In this document: positions 54,513 through 64,000 of the stretch, in pieces
How the letters are laid out: each line of letters opens with the position of its first letter
Numbering within the stretch: position 1 is the first letter of the stretch
Translations under genes and position numbers: made by a program
Notes under the pieces: generated by a model
The model's database searches: none
Seen by the model: the letters and a program-made list of their open reading frames with translations, nothing else
What the model was told of the DNA's origin: nothing
Assembly (NCBI RefSeq): GCF_000764305.2
Contig: NW_025943627.1
Coordinates: 125,005 to 189,004 of the forward strand
DNA: 64,000 bases
Reading direction: 5' to 3'
From: Hyalella azteca
Lineage: Eukaryota > Arthropoda > Malacostraca > Amphipoda > Hyalellidae

Positions 54513-57171
54513 TCGAGCGTTAGCTTGTCGTGTATGCAGTACACGCCACGGAGTCGTGCATGCTGAGCACTCGACGTCAAAGGCTGAAAAGCATGCATCC
54601 TGCAAACTTGTACGATGATTACAATATTTGACCAATTAATGATACTCTATCTTCTATATCGCGTCTCGAAAATTGTTAATAACTTCGACATTCAGCGACT
54701 TGAAAGGAAACCAATTATCAATCTGCTAACATAAACTTGCCTACGAGGCTGCTCACTAGTGTTTTTCAGTGAGCATTAACCTACCTACGATGTTGATTTT
54801 ACATCTAGATTTAAAATGGGACCTTAATTTTTTATATGCTGAATGAGATTTCGACTGATCATTTTCAGAAATCGCAATTATTTCCACATTTTTGGCATTC
54901 GCGAGATGAATGCCTTTCTCGTTTTACCCGAACATTTCCTATAGTTTTTTTCCAGCCGATAGAATGACAGCTTTCTCCAGGAACGGCATTACTTTTTCCG
55001 CTATTTGTTGATTAAGGGACAAGAAGTAATGTTTCCTGCTGCTAGTACTTGCTTTCTAGCAGTGTTTGGAGTTTGCATTGCTTAGCAAGCTTTTGGTTCG
55101 CCATAAATATCAAGACATTCATTGGCTTACAGAAACCCTGTAAATCCTTCCCTTGTCCTCTCTGTTTTGGGAGTCACTGTCGTATTTGTCTATGGTCAAC
55201 ACGTACTGTATATCTGTTGTACTCTGAACTGAAACCGAAGAAGTAAAGACTGATTAGTTTTCCACATCACAAGATAAAAAAAACTTTCAATCAGAAAAAA
55301 TTACGCCTAACGATCACTACTTGTTTGTGTCTTGGTAAGCGGTAAATTCTAGGTTGACTCGTCACGAGTTAGCACTCACAGTGGAGTAGTCAACAAACGA
55401 CAGGAAGTTGTGGAGGACGCAAACGCAGTGACAGCGACTTGCGATAAGCAGCGACCGCAAAGTGTTGCATCATTTCTACATATTTTCTTCTATTATCCAT
55501 GCAGTATTTCGTATTAGGTATCACAGGTTTAAAAAGTTTGTAGTTTTAGAATAAGACAAAAATTCTTTGTATCCATAAAAGGTTGACTTTTGATAACTCA
55601 ATCATCCTTCAGTGATCATTCATGAAGTTTTATTTATTCATGATGGTATTACACTTTGGAACTGAAGATATGGGAAATTATACCCCTGCACGAAAGAATC
55701 AAATTCAGCGATCACGTTTCCATCAAAAACGGTGTGATCATCGTAACAATTAAGCAAGACAACCAAATAAATTGTTTATGGCACTTTTGCGAGCGGCAAT
55801 TTCACAGGCATCGAAACTATTCCAAAGGAATCGAGTCACGTGAATTGCTTACAATTATCTTCAGAATTTCCAGCAGGAGTATTTTGAGTGATAACCTGCG
55901 CTCGTTTCAATTTATTTCATTTTTGCAACATATGTCCCGAGAGTCAAAATTTTTTTCTAATCCCGTATTTAATGAACGGAAATCAATAGACCATTCACAC
56001 AAGCCAATAATGACAATGATGCAAGTTGCTCCGCTTAGTAAAATGTATTGGACTGGCTTGTTAAGCGTTGTTGATTACTTGGTTGCACTAATTAATTAAT
56101 AATTACTGTATTTTACATTTACATGACTCAATTACATACAAATTGAGAATCAAGTACAAATGCTGGTACGGAGCCGGATAGCCTAGAGCTAGAGTTAGAC
56201 TCTATAAGCAACAACGAGTGGGCCGAGCCGACACTCTGAAACTAGACTTGATAACAGACCAACAGTACCCTAGCACTTCTGACTCGCCAACGCTGCAAGC
56301 CTGCAGCTGTGCAACAGTGCGACTACAGCAGCCGTGGCAGACTGGCAGTGTACCTCCGGGCGTTTTGGGGTGTGGTTAGTCGCGTACTTAGTTATCATGT
56401 CTAAATCACACTTTAGTACTTCTTAACTATACTTTTATCCTAGCGTGGTTGCTCTGAAGCTTGCTCTCGTTGATTTCTTTGGTGCATTTGTGTACACTTA
56501 TAAGAGCGCTCAAAGTGAAACGGACCGACTTTACACGGTTATAGCAGGGCTTTGAAGCGCGAACCCAGAGCTTGCCCAGCACATGGACTATCACGAGAAA
56601 CTAACCAACGAAGGCTGATGTTTCCCATAAGTTATTTGAAGTATTTGACGGCGCTTAACATGAACGTCTGACTGGTCAAGTAGAAAAAAAAAACGCGTAG
56701 ATGTTGTATGGCGTTCTTATGTCAAGTTAATAATATGTAAAGCAATAATATGTAACGTTTCTTGTATTGAATTCGTCTTTTTCAAAATGATGTTTGCACA
56801 TATTGACATTGTCTACCTAATCATAATGATGAGCTAGAGCCCTCGATGGAATATTTGATAACACACGTACGATTTTCTACTCATACACTAAAACAGCTTT
56901 ATCTTCATTAAAAGCGCGATGCATATCAAGAAGTACCAAAAAAATATTCTCACTGGTAATTGCTTGATATTAATTTTTCCTGAGTTTCGATTTTTTTCGA
57001 GAATCGAACTACCAGAGTAACCACAACATCAGAGGCTGCAGTGCGAGTGCAGTAACATGTAAGCGCCGCAGTTGACGTAGTTGATAGCATAGAGTTCAAC
57101 CATGATTTATATATAGTACCAGTTGACATATGCCAGTTCACTTACTGCACCTACAATAATATGTGTTTTAA
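54513..57171. other. Intergenic, one unrecognised open frame
   Basis: The + frame at 55656-56099 is open for 147 codons (KIWEIIPLHERIKFSDHVSI ...), long for AT-rich DNA, but it lacks a good start, splice logic or known motifs. Nothing else recognised. Confidence 0.3.
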
Positions 57172-57443
57172 AATTACTTTTTAAAGACTACACTTCTAAA
57201 GAATCCAGTATCTTTGATGTTACAAATGTACAATGAATTTCCAATTTTATTTTGAAATATTAAAAAAAAATATTTTTTTAATGTCTAAAGTTTTTGTAAA
57301 TTTTCAAAATTATTTATGCTGTCATCTGAATCATGCATTGTCTCTGACTTTATGCTAGTGTGCATTTACTGTGCAATATTTCAGATAGATTGGACAGGTA
57401 GAAGTGTTTCAAAATATCGATTATAAGATTTGTATCAGACAAA
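57172..57443 (-). repeat. Repeat family T, reverse copy
   Basis: The reverse complement carries ATCGATATTTTGAAACACTT, ACCTGTCCAATC, AGAGACAATGC and GTACATTTGTAACATC, ending with the GAAGTGTAGTCTTTAAA tail. It abuts the fold-back element. Confidence 0.8.
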
Positions 57444-57466
57444 ATTATTTGTATTTTTTTACAACA

Positions 57467-58355
57467 CTTCTCTTTAACTTCACTTCTTGTTGTTTGTTTG
57501 TTTGTCTGCTACAAATCTAATAATCAATATTTAACACAATTCTACCTCTCCAATCGATCTGAAATTGTGCACATTTGTGTATAGTTGGAGACAATGCATG
57601 AATCAATTGACAAAATAAATCATTTTGAAAATTTACTTTTTTATATATTAAAAAAAATTAGATGGATTATTTTAATATTCGAAAATAAAATTAGAAATTG
57701 AGCTCCCAGAATTGAGCTCCCAGAAGTTCGCTCATGCCCTGGTCGGCTCCAAGGACATATTTATTTTTCAGAGATGTAACATCGGAGACACAGTATTCTT
57801 TAGAAGTGTTGTCTTTAAGAAGCCGTTTTTAAACGCATATTATTAATATTGAAAAAAAAAATAGTTTTTAAAATTATTAAAATTATTTATGGTATTATTG
57901 CAGATTAACTACATCCAAATAAAAGGGTGTTTTTTTTTTTAATTATATGTTTTTTGGGGTGTAGATTACGAATCTGAAATCCATTTTTGGCGGTCGGCAT
58001 CGGAAAACCGATTTTTTTCGCGACTTACTAACATGGGGGTTACGTAACTTGTGATCGGTATTATTGCAAAAAATCGGTTTTCCGATGCCGACCGCCAAAA
58101 ATGGATTTCAGATTCGTAATCTACACCCCAAAAAACATATAATTAAAAAAAAACACCCTTTTTTTTGGATGTAGTTAATCTGCAATAATACCTTATTTAT
58201 TCTGTCAATTGATTCATGCATTGTCCCCAACTTTACACAAGTGTGCAAAATTTCAGATCAATTGGACAGGTAGAAGTGTGTTAAATATCGATTATAAGAT
58301 TTGTAGCAGACAGAAAAACTAACATCAAGATGTGAAGTTAATTAAAGAGAAGTGA
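57467..58355. mobile_element. Fold-back element made of repeat T arms
   Basis: The forward arm begins CACTTCTCTTTAACTTCACTTC and includes CTGCTACAAATCTAATAATC. The reverse arm ends with GATTTGTAGCAGAC and GTGAAGTTAATTAAAGAGAAG. The arms are inverted copies of the family T unit. The centre has been invaded by the hairpin MITE at 57891-58192. A duplicated GAATTGAGCTCCCAGA (57696-57722) with ~60 bp of unrelated DNA is a further insertion. Confidence 0.78.
57891..58192. mobile_element. Hairpin MITE with 8-bp target duplication
   Basis: 302 bp flanked by TTATTTAT (57883-57890 and 58193-58200). It starts GGTATTATTGCAGATTAACT and ends with the exact inverse. The arms of about 126 bp (57891-58018 and 58067-58192) are nearly perfect inverted repeats around a ~48-bp centre that itself contains GGTATTATTGCA. 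There is no coding capacity. The 8-bp duplication suggests a hAT-type mobiliser, although the termini are not canonical. Confidence 0.92.
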
Positions 58356-59113
58356 TGTAAAAAACGACAGCTTTCTGATCAAACCTCTGTCAACGTTTTA
58401 CCCTTAAATTAACTGCCACGTGTACATACATAGGCAAAAAAAATTAAATATTTTGTCTTTAAATTGTGATGAAGCTTGAGGGATGGATGCAGGACCAATA
58501 GGATAAAGTCAAACTTTCACACAACAAATTATTGATCATCAGTTATACATAAGATCATTCCAAATGATTAGGAGTCAAAAGGCAGTTAGTAACTTAGTGT
58601 TCGGCACTTTCTGATTGGGACTTCATTCCAGTAAACATTTCTCAAATCATTTCGCTTGCTTATGAACTGCCGGATTGAATTAGGCGTTGTTGAAAAAGTA
58701 GCTTGTAGCCTATTATTTTCATTATGGGAGAGACTGCAGTCGCACTTGATAGCTTCTAAGGAATTATCAAACTTGATTTTTCCCTCAGTGCTACAATACA
58801 CAACATTCGAAGGCTCAAGGTCTCGGCGATTCGTTTCCCGTTTTCTTCCTCCTTAGGCTTAGGGTAGGAAACTATAACTAAATCGTTCTGGTAGAAATAA
58901 TTATAAACTGTTTGTTTCAGTTAAAATTGTCATTGGTTCATTTTTATAAGTTTTGTAGTTGGTTCATTTAAATTGACTCTGTAAATTATGGAAGTGTTGC
59001 TCGTTAAATGTGTTAATAATGGTAGTATTGAACGTTAATTGTCTCAATTATGACAGTATTGAACGCTGATTTGTTAATTATGGTAGTTTCACACGTTGAA
59101 ATTCGCCACTAAC
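58356..59113. other. Upstream region of gene D
   Basis: Contains the promoter/5' UTR of gene D by position. Drifted repeats of ATTATGG(T/A)AGT(A/T)TTGAACG occur at 58985-59090. I cannot identify a core promoter. Confidence 0.4.
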
Positions 59114-59432
59114 ATGGACAGAGAGACGGGGAATCAAAGCTCCTCGTCACACAGGAGGACGCAGAAACTGAAATCTGCCGTTGAATCCTTTATTCCGAAG
59201 ACAGCGTCTAATGAGGATAAAATCGTTGGAGGTACGACCAGGCAATTATCATGGCCATTAATGAGAAAAAACACGCGGTTCGGAAATGAAAGGCTGCCAG
59301 AGACGCCGATAAGAGACCCGCGAATGTTAAAGAAAAAAACACCGGTAGGGCAGCGGTCGACTACAAACTCCTCTTCTCAAACAGACGACGGCACCAACTG
59401 CGTAAATACTCGGGATGAGGCAAAAATATCTG
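59114..59432 (+). CDS. Gene D, exon 1
   Basis: Starts MDRETGNQSSSSHRRTQKLK and ends KISG in phase 1 at TCTG|GTGCGT. Rich in Arg, Lys, Ser and Thr and probably disordered. The upstream in-frame TTG at 59096 is not needed. Confidence 0.7.
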
Positions 59433-62400
59433 GTGCGTTCTCAATTCTCGATTAAACTGAATATCAAGTACTCTTATATCAAATGATGAAACACTGTCTT
59501 AATAATGATAAATATTATTTTATTCCCAAATGAAGTAACAACTTCACTAAACCTCGAAGTTAGACAATCTAAAATTTTGTTTAAATTTGCATGCATGCAC
59601 TTGACTAACTTTGGTATGTGGGCTTTCAGTATATACTTGATCAATTGTTCATGCGTTTAATTTACTTTCAACTGTTTCTCTTATATTCTTGACAAGAAGT
59701 ACTCGGGATTTTCAAGCCCCTAGATGGTGATGAATTGTATGCAATAGCATTAATCTATAATTTTATTCATTATTCCTCCCAGCAGATCTTGAATGCAATT
59801 TCCAACAAAGTCTGCTGGAGTTCCGAGAAAATACAAGGCGCATCGACGAAAAAGTTGATAAGATTTCACAAGATTTCGACAAAATGTGTGATCGAGTTTC
59901 ACAAATCCAAAGTGACATGTCTGAGGTACTGCGACTGCTCAGAACTGGAAAAGATTTACCTAGTGAAGGGAATTCTTCACGCACACCAATGAACCGTGAA
60001 GGATTCAAACAAAACACCAATCATTTGAATAATTCACACAATGAAATACCAAAAATAGAACTACCCCTTGAAAATATAAAATCTGATACCCAGGTCACGA
60101 TTGATAACAAAATAAAGGACTTGAATATTGAAGAAGATCGGGTACAAGATTGCCTCGTGGGAGCGAAAGTTTTTCCAAGCGTTAAATGTACAACGTGTTT
60201 CCGATTTGCTGCAGAATGTTCCTGTCGTCATTTATCTGCACCCTTAACGGAAGCCTCGCGTGAAAAAGGGTCGAAGATATCTAAAATCACAAATGAAAAA
60301 ACTGAGGTAACTTCTCCATCCGATCCTATCTTGAATATATTTAGTTCTCTTGAACTGAACTCGCAAAACGATCGTATATCGGTTGATGACACAATTTCAC
60401 CCCCTTCCAAAGATGGTCCAACTTTATCGACAAACAATGCTAATCGGTTGCGTTTGACTCATCCCTACGTTGCCCAAGAAGAAAGAGTACTCAATCAGTC
60501 TTCTCTCGGCAGCATCTCGTCTGTTGCAGCTGAGCTCCCATCAAATGGCCATATTCCAGACCAAGCTATCACCAAAAATGTGCTGAACCAATCAATTACA
60601 AACGTCCCTTCATTTCAAATTGATTCTCAAGCTTCACCCAAGCATCACCTATCTTCTACTGTTCAATGGACAAAACTGGGTTCCAGTTGTGTTGATGATA
60701 GTGCTTCAGGCGGAAAATCAGAGAAGTCTGTAACTGAAAAGCCTGCAACCGTTCCTAGTGATGATTTGTCTTGCTCGTCTGAGATACTTCCTATGAGTTT
60801 GCTACCTCCAGAGGAAGTACATCGTTACCGGAATGCTGTTCTCATACAGAAACTCATTCCTGAGTCTCTTCAGACTCTTCTGAGTTGGTTGAGTGAAGAT
60901 AAAGTGGAATCTAAATCTTACTTTTGGTACATCAAGTACAAAACCAGACTTTCAGAAAAAGAATTGAAAGAAAAATACTATTTCACTTCTTCAGAAATAA
61001 AATTATTGAAAGAAGACGACGCATCGGCTTTTGATGTAACTTTACTGATCAAGTTGATTAAAATGTTTGCTGGTATCGCAGACTGCCCTCACGAAAATCC
61101 TTGTGACCATGATGACACCAAAGCAGAATGTCTTTTGTGGAAATTGAGAAATCATAGAAACCTAATTAGTCATAAAATTAAGACATCATCCACAAGTGAA
61201 CATGTTTTCACGACAGCAAAAGACACGATGATCAAGCTTTTTTCGGTCCTAGATTTGGAAAAAGTAAAGATCGGAAAAGAAGCAGTGGATCAACATATAC
61301 AAAAAATCCAACAATCATTCAAAAATGTTGGCAACACTGATTATGAACGACAGTGTATGGAGCAACAGTTTGTGTTCAAAACAGAAGCACTGAAGGAAAG
61401 CCAGTCATACTGGCGCCAGTACGGTACGTCAGAAGCTGTTCCGTTCACTGGCAACGTAGTAAATTCTGGAAAAGTTTATCATCCAATGGAGTTGTTCGTA
61501 AAGGAAAAATTGCTGTCGGATGGTGGAGTAACGGAGAAGATCTCTTACAGACACATTTTAAAGCGAACAAATGAAGATGGCAGGAAAGCAACAGTTCTCG
61601 TTGGTGAAGCTGGTTCAGGGAAAACTACTGTTGTCAAAAACATTGTGTTGCAATTTCTTGGCATAATCCCAGTGGAAGTTGAGTTTCTCAAAGAAATCCA
61701 TTTACTCCTGTTCCTGGAATGTCGCGACCGAACCACAACGTCTCTTGAAAATGCTGTAAAAAATAATTTTCCACAAGCTTTTCGCAAAATTTCGTTATCC
61801 CTAAACAGTTTTTGCTCCCTTGGTAACATCGTCATAATCGATGGATATGATGAAGTAAATGAGTCGTCGTCGAATGTTATTAATCAAATTTTGCGCCAGA
61901 TGAAGAGCATGATCTCGTGTCATATTCTTCTCACAACTCGACCCCACAGAGCTGATCAGTTAAAAAATTTGCTAAATTCATCTGGAATTCAGTTTACCAC
62001 TTTTGAACTCGTTCCGTTGTCGGAGGAAGAGGATCAACTTGAATTTCTTCAAAGATACGAAGAGAACTCATCTCCCGAAGCTCCTTCTTCACTAGGAATG
62101 ACATTGTCTTTCAAAAGCTTACTCCCAGAAGTAAAACAATTTTTTGTGTATCCTATAAATCTTGTACTGTTCTACTTTCTGTATACCTATTCGCCTGAGA
62201 CCATTGAAAGTTGGGAAACTTCGAATGATGTCATCGAGCAGATGCTAATCTTATACGAAAAGTTTATTGCAAAAAAGCTTCTGGAGCGACATTTCGTTAA
62301 CCTCGAGTGCTTTATCCAAGAAGCTCTTGGGGAAATTTACCAATTTGCATTCGACTGCATTTCAGCCGATAAAGTCATGCTGTCAGCTGAGGACATGCGA

Positions 62401-63456
62401 CCTGTACAGCGTTGTCTGGAAACGAAATTCCGGGAGTGGAAACTTCTTAACAAGTTGGACGTTAGTGTCGTCACCTCAGTTGTGTTCCTGACGAAAACAG
62501 TTCCAAACCCAGCGTGCCCAGTCGTCTACCAGTTTTATCATAAAAGCATCCAAGAAATCATGGCTGCTAGAACTTTTGTGAGACTCATGAAAAAAGAAGT
62601 GCATGTTAAACTCGTTGACTTGCTTGCATTTCCTGGTCCAACAAAGGAAAAGAATCGTGAAAATCCTATTGACAGGTAATCTGGTAAATAAAATATGATG
62701 TTAATGAGTCACTCAAAAAGTTTGATTTACACACTTTATGCTTGTATAACTATGATATATATCTTCGATACATCAGATCTTCGTTCCAATGAGATTAAGA
62801 TTGAATAAAATGGAAAAATAATGTAAAAATCTCGATTCCAGGTACAACAATGTTCTGCTCTTCGTTCTATCACATCTCGCTCAGCCTTCCAACTGCGACA
62901 CTTTAGCGGCCAGAAGCGAAGAGCTTGAGCGCCTTCTTGAGCAGAAAGGTCTTACAAAGCGTTGATTAATAAATAGTCTATCCTAAGAATTTTGAAATTG
63001 CATCGTCTCTTGCTTATTTTTATAGCAGGAATGTTCGATCGGTTAAAATGTAGAAATCTTCCTCTTTTTCTGGTTAATGCTGTTTTTTTATAATTTATAC
63101 CATTGTTAAAATTCTAATTTTTTCGCAGGCGTGGACATGTCATTTTTTTCGGAAGTCGTTCTCACTAAACCAAAAAATGAAATCCTCATTAAAATGGGAG
63201 TTTCTTTGGTGAAGAAGTTCAAACCAAGCATGATCTCCTGCAAACGCGAATATCAAGCAATGCGGGCCATCATGGATTATTACCATCCTAAACTTTTGGC
63301 AATCCGCCACAACGATGAGCAACTGCCGCCTCCACTTACAGATCTTCTTCATCTCGCTACAAATACTTTCTTGGGACAACTTGAACTCATTATGGTGTTC
63401 AGCTACTGGAGATTCCAGCCACTGGACTCTCTTGTCAAAGAAATTTTACCTTCGAG
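59114..63456 (+). CDS. HEPN-NACHT NLR-like protein, gene D
   Basis: Exons 59114-59432, 59786-62675, 62842-62948 and 63129-63456, phase-consistent, giving about 1214 residues with the end outside the window. Start ATG is in AACATGG context. Layout: basic Ser/Thr-rich N-terminus (1-106); coiled coil (about 107-150); acidic/Ser linker with a CTTC...CSCRH cysteine cluster; HEPN-like domain with RNLISH (Arg about 564, His about 569; 61156-61173); NACHT Walker A GEAGSGKT (61603-61626), Walker B VIIDGYDEV (61831-61857) and LLTTRPHR sensor; winged-helix-like part; two C-terminal exons. It is a paralogue of gene C throughout exon 2 onwards, head to head with it. All catalytic residues are intact. Predicted cytosolic ATP-driven sensor with possible RNase output; the role is inferred. 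Confidence 0.87.
59786..62675 (+). CDS. Gene D, exon 2 (coiled coil, HEPN, NACHT)
   Basis: From CCCAGCAG|AT (DLECNFQQSLLEFRENTRRI coiled coil) to GACAG|GTAATC. 2890 nt without interruption. It aligns with gene C exon 2 from ILPMSLLPPEEVHRYRNAVL onward, while the linker before it is not conserved. Confidence 0.88.
62842..62948 (+). CDS. Gene D, exon 3 (107 nt)
   Basis: Acceptor GATTCCAG; reads RYNNVLLFVLSHLAQPSNCD ... ERLLEQK. The donor AAAG|GTCTTA is weak; read-through gives a stop at 62963-62965 after GLTKR. Same length and phase as in gene C. Confidence 0.72.
63129..63456 (+). CDS. Gene D, exon 4
   Basis: Acceptor TTTTTTCGCAG, donor TCGAG|GTGAAA; 328 nt. Reads VDMSFFSEVVLTKPKNEILI ... LPPPLTDLLHLATNTFLG ... 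DSLVKEILPS. Ends in phase 2, so the gene continues beyond what I can identify. Confidence 0.72.
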
Positions 63457-64000
63457 GTGAAAATCCCAGCACGTTTAAAGTTAATTCACTTACTTTCCTA
63501 AGATTCCGCGAACAAATTCTGTTTTTTCTTTAATTTAATGAGTAGTTGCCTAATTATTACCTTTCTTTCCTTTGTTTCGGTGACTACCTCGTCAGACAAT
63601 TTGTTTATTCTGTCAATCTGTACCTATAATGAGCCTATGTCAATCTGCACATAAGTTGGAATTATGTTCGTATTTGATCATCATGCGTGATAACATCATG
63701 CGATTTTTCAAAATGGACAATGTAAGTATAAAAAAAAATTCATGAACAAATGTGATGCCGCAAAAATAAACGCCAAAATTATTATTTGAGATTCTGCTTT
63801 CTCTGAATCCGTGGTAACATAATTTACAATGTGGAAAAGTTATGATTGCACGCCCAGAAACTTGAACTGAACTTTATCAAAAAATGCTATGTTCAACTAA
63901 TTATTAGAAAATGTCCTATATGACGTTCCGTTCTGAAGGAAAATATATCTAGCGTATTAGAGTGGAAATATGATATCGTACGTTCATCCAGGTTCACCCT
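63457..64000. other. No exon identified
   Basis: Probably intron of gene D; AT-rich, nothing recognised up to the window end. Confidence 0.45.

Noticed and set aside
55656..56099. 147-codon + ORF as a real gene
   Set aside because: Starts at TTG, no splice or motif evidence; kept only as a remark in the gap description.
56160..56260. tRNA-like text (GGATAGCCTAGAGCTAGAGT)
   Set aside because: No matching B box or acceptor stem pairing could be found.

Overview
The window reads as nuclear DNA of an invertebrate animal, most likely an arthropod and possibly a hemipteroid insect; the species call is an inference. The DNA is AT-rich. Coding exons are short, bounded by GT/AG sites and spread over kilobases. 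Intergenic DNA is full of non-LTR retrotransposon pieces, tRNA-derived SINEs, hAT and TTAA-target DNA transposons, fold-back elements and minisatellites. I see no bacterial operon, CRISPR array, rRNA gene or free-standing tRNA gene.

Layout. (1) 552-8465 and 34735-42695 are two copies of one ~8 kb block, each carrying a DUF229 (alkaline-phosphatase/sulfatase-fold) gene on the + strand. Copy A (2214-7043) has all the catalytic-domain exons but a 1-base deletion in one exon. Copy B has that exon intact but lacks the next exon and the start of the catalytic exon. A signal-anchor exon at 32600-32705 fits copy B in splice phase. (2) 8500-18700 holds a decayed PIN-like gene split by a SINE, a broken EN-RT LINE and several tandem repeats. 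(3) 18712-21504 is a non-autonomous hAT element with a perfect 8-bp target duplication and a nested TTAA-flanked transposon. (4) 25051-26083 is a truncated HEPN-NACHT gene copy. (5) 28504-32362 is bounded by long inverted repeats and holds decayed genes of a Polinton/adintovirus-like element (packaging ATPase, minor-capsid/protease-like and capsid-like pieces), itself hit by LINE fragments. (6) 43381-47920 has GC-rich exon-like islands on the - strand, one of them duplicated, and a duplicated 3' cassette of a NACHT gene. (7) 48260-52889 (-) and 59114-63456 (+) are two near-intact, divergently oriented HEPN-NACHT genes about 6 kb apart.

The most interesting system is the HEPN-NACHT pair. Each protein has an N-terminal coiled coil, a long acidic/Ser-rich linker, a HEPN-like domain with the R-N-x3-H ribonuclease signature, and a NACHT ATPase with intact Walker A and B. 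Both then have a 107-nt exon and a ~330-nt C-terminal exon joined in the same splice phases. With two truncated copies nearby, this looks like a birth-and-death family of NLR-like sensors with a possible RNase effector. Function is inferred from domains only.

Two single-N positions (37636, 47921) sit exactly at repeat boundaries, so some of the duplicated structure may be assembly joins.
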